From Parafrigoribacterium_A sp035571875 (GTDB lineage: Bacteria > Actinomycetota > Actinomycetes > Actinomycetales > Microbacteriaceae), in NCBI GenBank assembly GCA_035571875.1, contig DATNBR010000082.1, forward strand, positions 1 to 8,716: a stretch of DNA of 8,716 bases. The letters run 5' to 3'. Position numbers and translations under genes: made by a program. Numbering within the stretch: the stretch's first letter is position 1; the number at the start of each line of letters is the position of its first letter. The notes under the pieces are model-generated. The model had not been told where the DNA came from, did not search any database, and was given only the letters and a program-made list of their open reading frames with translations. Below, piece after piece: positions 1 through 5,726 of the stretch.

Positions 1-810
1 ATCGGGTTTCTCGCGCATCGGAATGCGACGACGTTCATCACCACGACCGTGAGTCCGTGGTTCGGGAATGACACGCTCGCCGTGATCGCCTGGGCGCTGA
101 TCGCCGCGGCCGCCGCCACCGCAGGCATCGGATGGTTGCGGTCGCGTCGCAGGTTCGGCACCGGCGCACCCTCCGTGGCCCGCAAACCGAGCCTCGTGGT
201 GCTCTCCCTTGTGTGGCTCCTGGCGCCCGCGGCTATCCTCATCGGCGTCAATGCCGTTCATGCCGTCTATTCATCGCGCTACCTCTCTTTCGTCACTCCG
301 TCTGTCGCCCTGCTCATCGGGTGGCTGCTGGCGCGCGTGCATCGCTGGTGGATCGCGGCGGCGGTGCTCGTGATCGTTGCCGTGACCGCCGCCCCGAGCT
401 ATCTCGCGCAGCGAACACCGTACGCGGAGAACAACAGCGACTGGGCGGCCGATGCCGCGTTCATCCACGCCCACGCCGCGCACGGCGACGCCATCCTGTT
501 CGACGAGACGACGCGGCCGTCCCGGCGTCCTCGGCTTGCCCTGCGCATGTATCCGGCCGAGTTCGCGGGACTGAAGGATGTCGCACTCAAGTCGCCGTCG
601 TGGGCCACCGATGGCTGGGATGACACGGCCTACCCGCTCGCCGCCGTCTCCTCGAGGCTCGACGGCATCCGCACCGCCTGGCTGATCGAGCTGCGCTGGC
701 CGGGCCACAGGGCGGACAGCTACGACCTCGCCACGCTCTCCCGCCTGGGCTACACGACCGTGCGCCGATATCCGGAGCACAGCGACGTCATCATCGAGCT
801 GAAGCGGTAA
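1..810 (+). CDS. Polytopic membrane protein, probable GT-C (GT39/PMT-like) glycosyltransferase, C-terminal part only
   Basis: The frame is open from base 1 to the TAA at 808-810, giving 269 residues with no start in view, so the gene begins upstream of the window. The GTG at 49 is in frame but lies inside the continuous open frame and is not a credible start. Hydrophobic spans are visible at about residues 27-46, 64-86, 97-113 and 116-132 of the fragment. A hydrophilic C-terminal tail of about 135 residues follows. The segment YSSRYLSFVTP (90-100) just before a membrane span resembles the late-membrane RY-x(n)-P region of GT39-type lipid-linked sugar transferases, and the tail has a GDAILF strand-like stretch (162-167). 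Such enzymes move a sugar from a polyprenyl-phosphate donor on the outer face of the membrane. The catalytic N-terminal loop is missing here, so the family call rests on topology and the RY segment. The substrate cannot be told. Confidence 0.6.
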   Translation: MGFLAHRNATTFITTTVSPWFGNDTLAVIAWALIAAAAATAGIGWLRSRRRFGTGAPSVARKPSLVVLSLVWLLAPAAILIGVNAVHAVYSSRYLSFVTPSVALLIGWLLARVHRWWIAAAVLVIVAVTAAPSYLAQRTPYAENNSDWAADAAFIHAHAAHGDAILFDETTRPSRRPRLALRMYPAEFAGLKDVALKSPSWATDGWDDTAYPLAAVSSRLDGIRTAWLIELRWPGHRADSYDLATLSRLGYTTVRRYPEHSDVIIELKR

Positions 811-825
811 CTGCCCATCGCGTTG

Positions 826-831
826 TAGCGT
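826..831 (+). promoter_or_regulatory. Possible -10 box for the GH27 gene
   Basis: TAGCGT fits the actinobacterial TAnnnT pattern and lies in the 38-base gap after the membrane protein. A transcript starting about 7 nt downstream, near 838, would have a leader of only about 11 nt that includes the GGAG at 840-843. No good -35 hexamer is visible. Confidence 0.3.
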
Positions 832-848
832 GAGGGCGTGGAGACCAG

Positions 849-2099
849 GTGACCGTCTCGAGACCGCGGCGATGGGGCAGGTGCGCGGCGCCCATCGTGA
901 CCGCGTTCGTGCTGCTAGTCGGGCTCACCGCATGCGTTCCTGGCCGCTCGCCCGCGCCATCGGTAGCTGCTTCACCCGCGACGCTGGTTGCCAACGGCCT
1001 CGCTGCAACGCCCCCCTTGGGCTGGAACAGCTGGAACCACTTCGGCTGCACGGTGACGGCCGCCGATGTCGAGGCGGCCGCAGATGCTATCGTTCGCGAC
1101 GGACTGCGCGCCGTCGGCTATCGCTACGTCAACGTCGACGACTGCTGGCAGGCGGCAACCCGGGATGCGCAGGGGCGCCTCAGGGCCGATCCGACCCGGT
1201 TCCCCGACGGGATGAAGGCGCTCGGGGACTACATCCACGCCAGGGGCCTCTCCTTCGGCATCTACGCGACCCCGGGCCGCCTGACCTGCGGCGAGCTCTA
1301 CAACGACTACCCGGGCCGCCTGGGGAGCCTCGGACACGAGGCCGTCGACGCGAAGACCTTTGCCTCCTGGGGTGTGGACTACCTCAAGTACGACTGGTGC
1401 AACGCGGATCACGACGGCGTCACCAGACAGGCGGGATTCACGACGATGCGGCAGGCGCTGGATGCCTCCGGGCGCCCGATCGTGTTCAGCATCCATGACA
1501 AGCCCGAGACGCCGGTCGTCGCATGGCGCACCTCGGTCGCAAACCTGTGGCGCACGACGCACGACATCCACGACAACTGGCAGTCGATGATCGGCATAGC
1601 GAACACGAACGCGGCACTCGCCTCAAGCGCGGGGCCCGGCCACTGGAACGACCCAGACATGCTCGAGATCGGAAACGGTGGGATGACGACTGCCGAGTAT
1701 CGCACCCAGTTCAGCCTCTGGTGCGAGATGGCGGCCCCGCTCCTGGCCGGCAACGATCTCGGCCGCACCGATGCCGAGACGCTGGGCATCCTGGCCAACG
1801 CCGGTGCGATCGCGATCGACCAGGATCCGCTCGGCCGCCAGGCGCGCATACTGTCCGCATCGTCGGTCCGGCTCGTGCTCGTGAGAGACCTCTCGGACGG
1901 CTCTGTCGCGATCACGATGACAAATGAGACCGCCCAGCCCATCGACATCTCCGCGGAGCTGTCGGTGACCTCCCTCGGGGCGCAAGCCCGCTACGGCATC
2001 ACCGATGTGTGGACGGGCACCACCTCGGGTACCGCATCGCGCTTCGTCAGAAGCGTGGCGGCGCACTCGACGGTCATGGTCGTCGTCTCGCGCGGCTAA
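849..2099 (+). CDS. Lipoprotein-type glycoside hydrolase family 27 (alpha-galactosidase-like)
   Basis: This 416-residue protein starts at a GTG with GGAG (840-843) five bases upstream. It has a basic N-terminus, a hydrophobic stretch (about 15-27) and a lipobox LTAC with Cys29, so it should be exported and lipid-anchored on the outer face of the membrane. The GH27 (melibiase) catalytic barrel begins at TPPLGWNSWNHFGC (54-67). NVDDCW (95-100) carries the paired Asp that binds galactose O4/O6. KYDWCN (180-185) holds the nucleophile Asp182. WRTTHDIHDNW (234-244) holds the likely acid/base Asp239, and GHWNDPDML (264-272) is another family signature. A C-terminal beta-sandwich of about 80 residues completes the usual GH27 layout. 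The expected reaction is retaining hydrolysis of terminal alpha-galactosides. One oddity is that the segment after barrel strand 5 reads SIHDKPETPVVAW (214-226), where plant and animal enzymes have a C-x-W-G type loop. The exact glycosidic specificity is therefore open. No transporter or sugar regulator is adjacent. Confidence 0.92.
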   Translation: MTVSRPRRWGRCAAPIVTAFVLLVGLTACVPGRSPAPSVAASPATLVANGLAATPPLGWNSWNHFGCTVTAADVEAAADAIVRDGLRAVGYRYVNVDDCWQAATRDAQGRLRADPTRFPDGMKALGDYIHARGLSFGIYATPGRLTCGELYNDYPGRLGSLGHEAVDAKTFASWGVDYLKYDWCNADHDGVTRQAGFTTMRQALDASGRPIVFSIHDKPETPVVAWRTSVANLWRTTHDIHDNWQSMIGIANTNAALASSAGPGHWNDPDMLEIGNGGMTTAEYRTQFSLWCEMAAPLLAGNDLGRTDAETLGILANAGAIAIDQDPLGRQARILSASSVRLVLVRDLSDGSVAITMTNETAQPIDISAELSVTSLGAQARYGITDVWTGTTSGTASRFVRSVAAHSTVMVVVSRG

Positions 2100-2102
2100 G
2101 CT
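2097..2102 (+). promoter_or_regulatory. -10 box for a leaderless fetB-like transcript
   Basis: TAAGCT fits TAnnnT, and its TAA is also the stop codon of the GH27 gene. Seven bases after the box is the A of the ATG at 2109, the classic geometry for a leaderless actinobacterial mRNA. No Shine-Dalgarno sequence precedes that ATG. The -35 region is not recognisable. Confidence 0.5.
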
Positions 2103-2108
2103 CACTCC

Positions 2109-2858
2109 ATGGCCTGGACCGCAGATATTCTGCCGAGTCTGACCGGCGTCGCAATCCTCATCCTGGTCGCCACCGGTGTGCTCTTCGCGTACCGCGTTCC
2201 CCACCGCTGGGCGCCCGCCCTGGCGATCCTGCGGGGCACCGCGCAGTTGGCCATCATCAGCTTTGTGCTGGCCGGCGTGATCTCGAGCCCGCTCTGGGTC
2301 ACGGCGGCGCTCCTTGTCATGTATTCGGTCGCCGCATCCACTGCGACGCATCGGATCGGATGGTCGTGGCCGCACGCGGTCATGATGTTCTCCTCGATGG
2401 CCCTTGGCATCCTCGTGACGCTCGGAATCATCTTCGCGACGGGAGCCATCGCCTTTTCGCCGCGGTACGCGCTCGCGATCGGGGGCATCGTCATCGGGAA
2501 CACCATGACGATCGCAACGCTCGCCGGCCGGCGCTTCACCGAGGCGGTGGGGGACCACTGGGATGAGGTCGAGGGCTGGCTCGCCCTGGGCGCGACTCCC
2601 CGGCAGTCGACGTTTGAGCTCGCGCGGCACGCGGTCTATTCCGCGCTGATCCCCACGACCGACCAGACCAAGACGACCGGGCTCGTGACGCTCCCCGGCG
2701 CGTTCGTCGGAGCGATCTTCGGCGGTGTCTCTCCGCTCGAGGCCGGCCGGTTCCAGATCGTCGTGCTCGCCGCGATCATGGCGGCCGGGTCGATCACGGC
2801 CGTCGTCGTGGTGAACTGGATCGCACCGGTCCAACGCAGGCCCGCAGCGCTCACCTGA
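2109..2858 (+). CDS. fetB: FetB/YbbM-type ABC transporter permease (UPF0014 family)
   Basis: This 249-residue hydrophobic protein has about seven membrane spans and covers nearly the full usual length of its family. Family landmarks appear in order: LRGTAQLAII (41-50), PRYALAIGGIVIGNTMTIATLAG (118-140), an EAA-like cytoplasmic loop EGWLALGATPRQS (155-167), and IPTTDQTKTTGLVTLPG (181-197) followed by the glycine-rich GAIFGGVSPLEA (201-212). In E. coli the homologue FetB pairs with the ATPase FetA and is linked to iron export and peroxide resistance. No ATPase gene lies on either side, so its energising partner, if any, is elsewhere. The start is ATG 2109, nine bases after the GH27 stop, with no Shine-Dalgarno sequence. 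The TAAGCT box suggests a leaderless mRNA. The family is clear, but the transported substrate is only inferred from the E. coli protein. Confidence 0.85.
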   Translation: MAWTADILPSLTGVAILILVATGVLFAYRVPHRWAPALAILRGTAQLAIISFVLAGVISSPLWVTAALLVMYSVAASTATHRIGWSWPHAVMMFSSMALGILVTLGIIFATGAIAFSPRYALAIGGIVIGNTMTIATLAGRRFTEAVGDHWDEVEGWLALGATPRQSTFELARHAVYSALIPTTDQTKTTGLVTLPGAFVGAIFGGVSPLEAGRFQIVVLAAIMAAGSITAVVVVNWIAPVQRRPAALT

Positions 2859-2883
2859 ATCCCAGTCGCCGTGCCCCATCGCT

Positions 2884-2900
2884 CCTTAGAGTTGTCTTGG
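2884..2900 (+). promoter_or_regulatory. Direct repeat YCTTRG with 11-bp period, putative response-regulator operator (site 1)
   Basis: CCTTAG (2884-2889) and TCTTGG (2895-2900) are separated by five bases, giving an exact 11-bp period. The pair lies in the 104-base gap before the PAP2 gene and ends 62 nt before its GTG. The same arrangement recurs before two other genes in this window. One-turn tandem half-sites are typical of OmpR-family regulators. Which regulator binds here is inferred. Confidence 0.5.
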
Positions 2901-2908
2901 GCACGGCG

Positions 2909-2921
2909 CGAGAGACTCTCG
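2909..2921. repeat. 13-bp inverted repeat CGAGAG-A-CTCTCG in the PAP2 gene leader
   Basis: Two perfect 6-bp arms surround one central base, 8 bp after operator-like site 1 and 41 bp before the PAP2 start. The loop is too short for a hairpin, so if it is functional it would be a dimeric protein-binding site. It may be chance in GC-rich DNA. Confidence 0.3.
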
Positions 2922-2962
2922 ATGTCCGGGCTGTGCGCCCGCAGAGAGGTAGTTGGTGACGC

Positions 2963-3697
2963 GTGGTCGATTCGATCCCGGGCAATAGCTCTGTCAGTGA
3001 AGGCCCGCTTCGTCCGCTGCGCCACGCGCGCGCGGTCATCGTCACGAGCGTCATCGTCATAGTTCTCGTCGTCATCGTGGGGCTGATCGTGGCGCACTCG
3101 AGTGGATGGACCTCGCACGAGCTCACCGTGCTGCAGTGGCTGAGTGCGCACCACACGGCCGCCCTCTCTGCCGTCGCCCTCGGCATCGCGTGGCTGTTCA
3201 GTCCGCCGATCGCGTCCATCATCACCCTGCTGGGCGGGGTCGCCGTGCTGGCCGTCACGCGTAGCATCCCTCGGGCCGTGACGTTCTGGGTGATGGTGGG
3301 AATCTCCTACCTCGGCAGCGAGGTCATCAAACAGCTCGTGCGCCGCGCACGACCGGACTCGAGCACCTTCGCCAACCCGCTGGCCGATGAGCACTCGTTC
3401 AGCTTCCCGAGCGGCCACACCTGCTTCGCCGCCGCACTGGGCATCGCCATCATCTTCCTGGCCAGCGACCACCGTGTGCGGCGCGTCATCGCGATCTCCG
3501 CCGTCTCGGTCGCCGTCGTGGTCGTGGCCTGGTCGCGCCTCTATCTCGGCGTGCATTACCCAACGGATGTCCTCGCGTCGATGGTCTACACGCTCGCGGC
3601 AAGCGCGCTCGTCCTCGCGCTCTGGCTGGGCTTCCTCCTGCCATGGCTGCGCACGGCGGCGGGATCCGCGAGGCTGCGTCGCAAAGGAACCGTCTAG
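2963..3697 (+). CDS. PAP2-family membrane phosphatase
   Basis: This 244-residue integral membrane protein carries the full PAP2 (type 2 phosphatidic acid phosphatase) signature. K123-x6-R130-P131 is in KQLVRRARP, PSGH is at 149-152, and SR-x5-H-x3-D is in SRLYLGVHYPTD (S191, R192, H198, D202). His152 and His198 are the family's catalytic histidines. About six membrane spans are visible, the first at about residues 24-44, and the active site should face outward. Likely substrates are lipid phosphates such as undecaprenyl pyrophosphate or phosphatidic acid, and sequence alone does not separate these. The GTG at 2963 is chosen because an in-frame TGA at 2957 blocks any earlier start. The nearest purine-rich ribosome site, AGAGAGG (2943-2949), sits a long 13 nt away. 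Operator-like site 1 lies upstream, which may place the gene under the same control as the TagF-like gene. Confidence 0.93.
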   Translation: MVDSIPGNSSVSEGPLRPLRHARAVIVTSVIVIVLVVIVGLIVAHSSGWTSHELTVLQWLSAHHTAALSAVALGIAWLFSPPIASIITLLGGVAVLAVTRSIPRAVTFWVMVGISYLGSEVIKQLVRRARPDSSTFANPLADEHSFSFPSGHTCFAAALGIAIIFLASDHRVRRVIAISAVSVAVVVVAWSRLYLGVHYPTDVLASMVYTLAASALVLALWLGFLLPWLRTAAGSARLRRKGTV

Positions 3698-3733
3698 AGC
3701 GCGATCCGCTCCGCGTCCATCCGCGCGGTACAC

Positions 3734-3750
3734 CCTTGGAAAATTCTTGG
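3734..3750 (+). promoter_or_regulatory. Direct repeat YCTTRG with 11-bp period, putative response-regulator operator (site 2)
   Basis: CCTTGG (3734-3739) and TCTTGG (3745-3750) repeat at exactly 11 bp. The longer match is CTTGGAA, then AATT, then CTTGGAA. The pair ends 69 nt before the ATG of the small membrane protein, on the same strand. A weak -10-like TATTCC begins at 3768, 17 nt after the second half-site. This is the second of three such sites in the window. Confidence 0.5.
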
Positions 3751-3819
3751 AACGCGTGGGCAAGAGTTATTCCCGAAGACGTGCATGAACACGAGGTGCT
3801 GCACGTGAGGGGGTGTCTG

Positions 3820-3945
3820 ATGGACTGGGCCTGGGCTTCCGGTATCGGGGTGGTCGTACTCGGGGCGCTCACTGTCGTGTCCTGGTTCGCGGTGCAGCTG
3901 TTGGGCGAGGTCGATGCCGAGACGACCGACCTCGCGGACAGCTGA
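3820..3945 (+). CDS. Small single-span membrane protein (41 aa), unknown function
   Basis: ATG 3820 is preceded by a strong Shine-Dalgarno sequence, GAGGGGG (3807-3813), at 6 nt spacing. The frame ends at TGA 3943-3945. The product starts MDWAWASG, has one hydrophobic helix at about residues 9-28, and ends in an acidic tail (GEVDAETTDLADS, 29-41), so the tail is probably exposed on one side of the membrane. I do not recognise a family. The longer frame reaching back to 3643 overlaps the PAP2 gene and lacks a ribosome site of this quality. Support comes from the ribosome site, the credible helix-plus-tail composition and operator-like site 2 upstream. The gene is convergent with the histidine kinase gene, whose stop lies 26 bases away. 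It could be a small regulator or partner of that kinase or of another membrane protein, but this is speculation. Confidence 0.6.
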   Translation: MDWAWASGIGVVVLGALTVVSWFAVQLLGEVDAETTDLADS

Positions 3946-3955
3946 CACCCACACC

Positions 3956-3967
3956 CTTCCCGGGAAG
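3956..3967. terminator. Palindrome between convergent genes, possible bidirectional terminator
   Basis: CTTCCCGGGAAG is a perfect 12-bp palindrome in the 26-base gap between the small membrane gene and the end of the kinase gene. It sits inside a looser outer pairing of CCCACACCCT (3948-3957) with AGGGTGGG (3978-3985). There is no T-tract, so termination is only a guess from position. It could instead bind a dimeric protein. Confidence 0.3.
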
Positions 3968-3971
3968 TTCT

Positions 3972-4985
3972 TCAGCGAGGGTGGGTTCGAGGCAACGACA
4001 GGCCGATCTCGGTACCGTCCGCTGAACTTCGCACAACCGTGACCGAACCACCGTTGCGAGTGGCCATGTCGCGAACGAGCGACAGACCGATTCCGAAACC
4101 GGTTCTGGTGGCAACGGCCTCGTCTCCGGCATCCCTGGCGTGTGCGAAGCGGTCGAAGATCCGGTCGGGGGAGATTCCCTGGATTCCGGGCCCGTGATCC
4201 CGCACCGTCACCATGATCGTGGATCGCGTCGCGCTCACTCCGACGACGACCTCTGAACCCTTCGGCGCAAATTGAAGCGCGTTGTCGAGCAGTGCGACGA
4301 GGCAGCGGTGCATGCTCGTCTCCGGCATGAGGGTCCAGAGGGGTGCCGGGTCGTTGACGATGATCCTGACGGAGGTGTCGTCTGCAATGAGCTGCATCGA
4401 CTTGACGACCACCGCGATGGCCGGGCCGAGCGGTGTCGGGGATGCGTGATGCTCGTGTCCGTCGCCCGTTTCCGCTGCGAGCAACAGGTCGTTGACTATG
4501 TCGACCAGGGACTTCGCGTCATCCCGGAGCTGCGCGACGATTGCTGCAGAGGGGTCGTCGGGCGTGAGTCCGCGCTGGAGCACCTGGAGACGCGCATCGA
4601 GCACGGTGAGGGGCGTGCGCAGCTCGTGGCTGGCATCCGCCACAAAGGTGCGCTGCATACGCAGTGCGGTCCCGAGAGGCTTCACGGCCCGCCGCGTCAC
4701 GAACCAACTGAGAAGGCCTGCCAGCACGATGAGAATGCCGCCGGTGATAACGGTGCCGCGCAGTACGTATCCCGCGCTCACGTCGAGGTTGTCCGGGTCG
4801 GGGATGAGTTCGAAGAGTTCTCCCGGTTTGACCTGGGTGACGATGAACAGGTACATCGGCGTGACGACGGCCACGACGACAACCGCACAGGCGACGGCGA
4901 TCTGGACGCCTACCCTGCGCGACGCGCGTCGCAGCGCGCGCGTGTCGCTGTCCACGATACGTGCTCCTCTGCGACGCTCGTTCAC
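3972..4985 (-). CDS. Sensor histidine kinase, HAMP-less actinobacterial type
   Basis: This 337-residue kinase starts at GTG 4985, which overlaps the response-regulator stop by 4 nt (GTGA), so the two are translationally coupled. TM1 is at about residues 28-49 and TM2 at about 74-97, with a short external loop of about 24 residues between them. After TM2 only about 15 residues (RRAVKPLGTALRMQR) precede the H-box, so no full HAMP domain is present. The H-box FVADASHELRTPLT has the phospho-acceptor His120. The ATP-binding domain shows the N-box LLDNALQFAPKG (Asn235), G1 DHGPGI (263-268), F-box FDRF (277-280) and G2 GFGIGLSL (296-303). All catalytic elements are intact, so it should autophosphorylate His120 and pass the phosphate to the adjacent regulator. 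The small sensor loop argues against binding a large ligand and suits sensing of membrane or envelope state, or of a membrane partner. The signal is unknown. Confidence 0.94.
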   Translation of the reverse strand: MNERRRGARIVDSDTRALRRASRRVGVQIAVACAVVVVAVVTPMYLFIVTQVKPGELFELIPDPDNLDVSAGYVLRGTVITGGILIVLAGLLSWFVTRRAVKPLGTALRMQRTFVADASHELRTPLTVLDARLQVLQRGLTPDDPSAAIVAQLRDDAKSLVDIVNDLLLAAETGDGHEHHASPTPLGPAIAVVVKSMQLIADDTSVRIIVNDPAPLWTLMPETSMHRCLVALLDNALQFAPKGSEVVVGVSATRSTIMVTVRDHGPGIQGISPDRIFDRFAHARDAGDEAVATRTGFGIGLSLVRDMATRNGGSVTVVRSSADGTEIGLSLPRTHPR

Positions 4986-5659
4986 GGGTTCCCCAGGCGA
5001 TAGCCCTGGCCGCGGACGGTGAGGATGAGGTCGATGTCCGTCTTACGCCTGAGATAGTGCACATAGGTGTCCACCGTGCCGGGCTGGTCGCCCGGGCTGA
5101 AGGCCGAGCGGAGGATCTGCTGGCGGGTGAAGGTTTGCCGGGGACTCTCCGCGAGCATCCGCAGGAGCGCTGTCTCCCGGGTGGTGAGGAGAACGCGGCC
5201 GTCGTACGGGGAGTAGATGGTGCGGCTCTCGGGATAGAACTCCCAGGAGCCGACCCGGATCATCGCGCCCTCACCCGTGAAGGTGCGCCTGAGCGCACGC
5301 AGGCGAGCCAGGAGCTCGTCGAATTCGAAGGGTTTGACGAGATAGTCGTTCGCTCCGACATCGAGGCCGCGCACCTTGTCTGCTACGGTTCCGAGGGCCG
5401 TGAGGATCAGCATCGGAGTGGTGATCCGTTTGCGGCGGAGCGTCTCGACGACAGCGATGCCGTCGAGAGACGGCAGCCGGCGGTCGATCACCATGATGTC
5501 GAAGTCTCCGCTCAGCCCCGCGGTCACGGCCCTGCTGCCATCGGTCTCGAGAGAGACGGTGTAGGTCTCGGAGAGCACCTGCACAATCAGGGGTCCGAGC
5601 TGGGGGTCGTCTTCGACGAGGAGCAGGCGCGGTCGCTCAGGGGGAGTACCGACTCGCAT
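4982..5659 (-). CDS. OmpR/PhoB-family response regulator
   Basis: This 225-residue regulator uses ATG 5659, with GGAG six bases upstream. The frame stays open to a GTG at 5719, but the extra 20 residues would be an atypical extension before the receiver domain and would start upstream of the likely -10 box. The receiver domain (about 10-125) has the acidic pocket E16-D17-D18, phospho-acceptor Asp59 in VIDRRLP, Thr87 and Lys109 in LVKPF. The winged-helix domain (about 132-223) shows TTRETALLRML, the recognition-helix region DTYVHYLRRK and the C-terminal hairpin VRGQGYRLG. It is translationally coupled to the kinase gene. It lies 67 bases downstream of the TagF-like/GT4 gene on the same strand, so read-through from that gene is possible. 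It is the obvious candidate to bind the 11-bp YCTTRG repeats, but no copy of that repeat lies before its own start, so autoregulation through it is not apparent. Confidence 0.95.
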   Translation of the reverse strand: MRVGTPPERPRLLLVEDDPQLGPLIVQVLSETYTVSLETDGSRAVTAGLSGDFDIMVIDRRLPSLDGIAVVETLRRKRITTPMLILTALGTVADKVRGLDVGANDYLVKPFEFDELLARLRALRRTFTGEGAMIRVGSWEFYPESRTIYSPYDGRVLLTTRETALLRMLAESPRQTFTRQQILRSAFSPGDQPGTVDTYVHYLRRKTDIDLILTVRGQGYRLGNP

Positions 5660-5705
5660 GCGCAGCTCCGCAGTGCTCGGGGAGAACGAACCTTCTGTTC
5701 CCTCC

Positions 5706-5711
5706 AATCTA
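5706..5711 (-). promoter_or_regulatory. Possible -10 box for the two-component operon
   Basis: On the minus strand the sequence reads TAGATT, 46 nt upstream of ATG 5659 in the gap after the TagF-like/GT4 gene. It matches TAnnnT. No convincing -35 is visible, so the operon may have its own promoter, be read through from upstream, or both. Confidence 0.35.
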
Positions 5712-5726
5712 GCGGGCACCCACAGC

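Noticed and set aside
49..51. GTG as start of the first gene
   Set aside because: The frame is open back to base 1 with membrane-protein-like sequence, so the gene is truncated by the window edge rather than starting here.
1623..2879. Open frame of 418 codons on the minus strand
   Set aside because: It runs antisense across the GH27 and permease genes, is extremely rich in R, D, G and H, and shows no domain. It is a shadow of the real genes.
3698..3712. GAGCG/CGCTC hairpin after the PAP2 stop
   Set aside because: The stem is only 5 bp and no T-tract follows, so it is too weak to call a terminator.
2636..3763. Open frame of 375 codons on the minus strand
   Set aside because: It is antisense to the permease and PAP2 genes, has the composition of a shadow frame, and crosses the intergenic repeats.
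5660..5719. N-terminal extension of the response regulator to the GTG at 5719
   Set aside because: It would add 20 atypical residues before the receiver domain and begin upstream of the TAGATT box. ATG 5659 has a GGAG at proper spacing and gives the usual family length.
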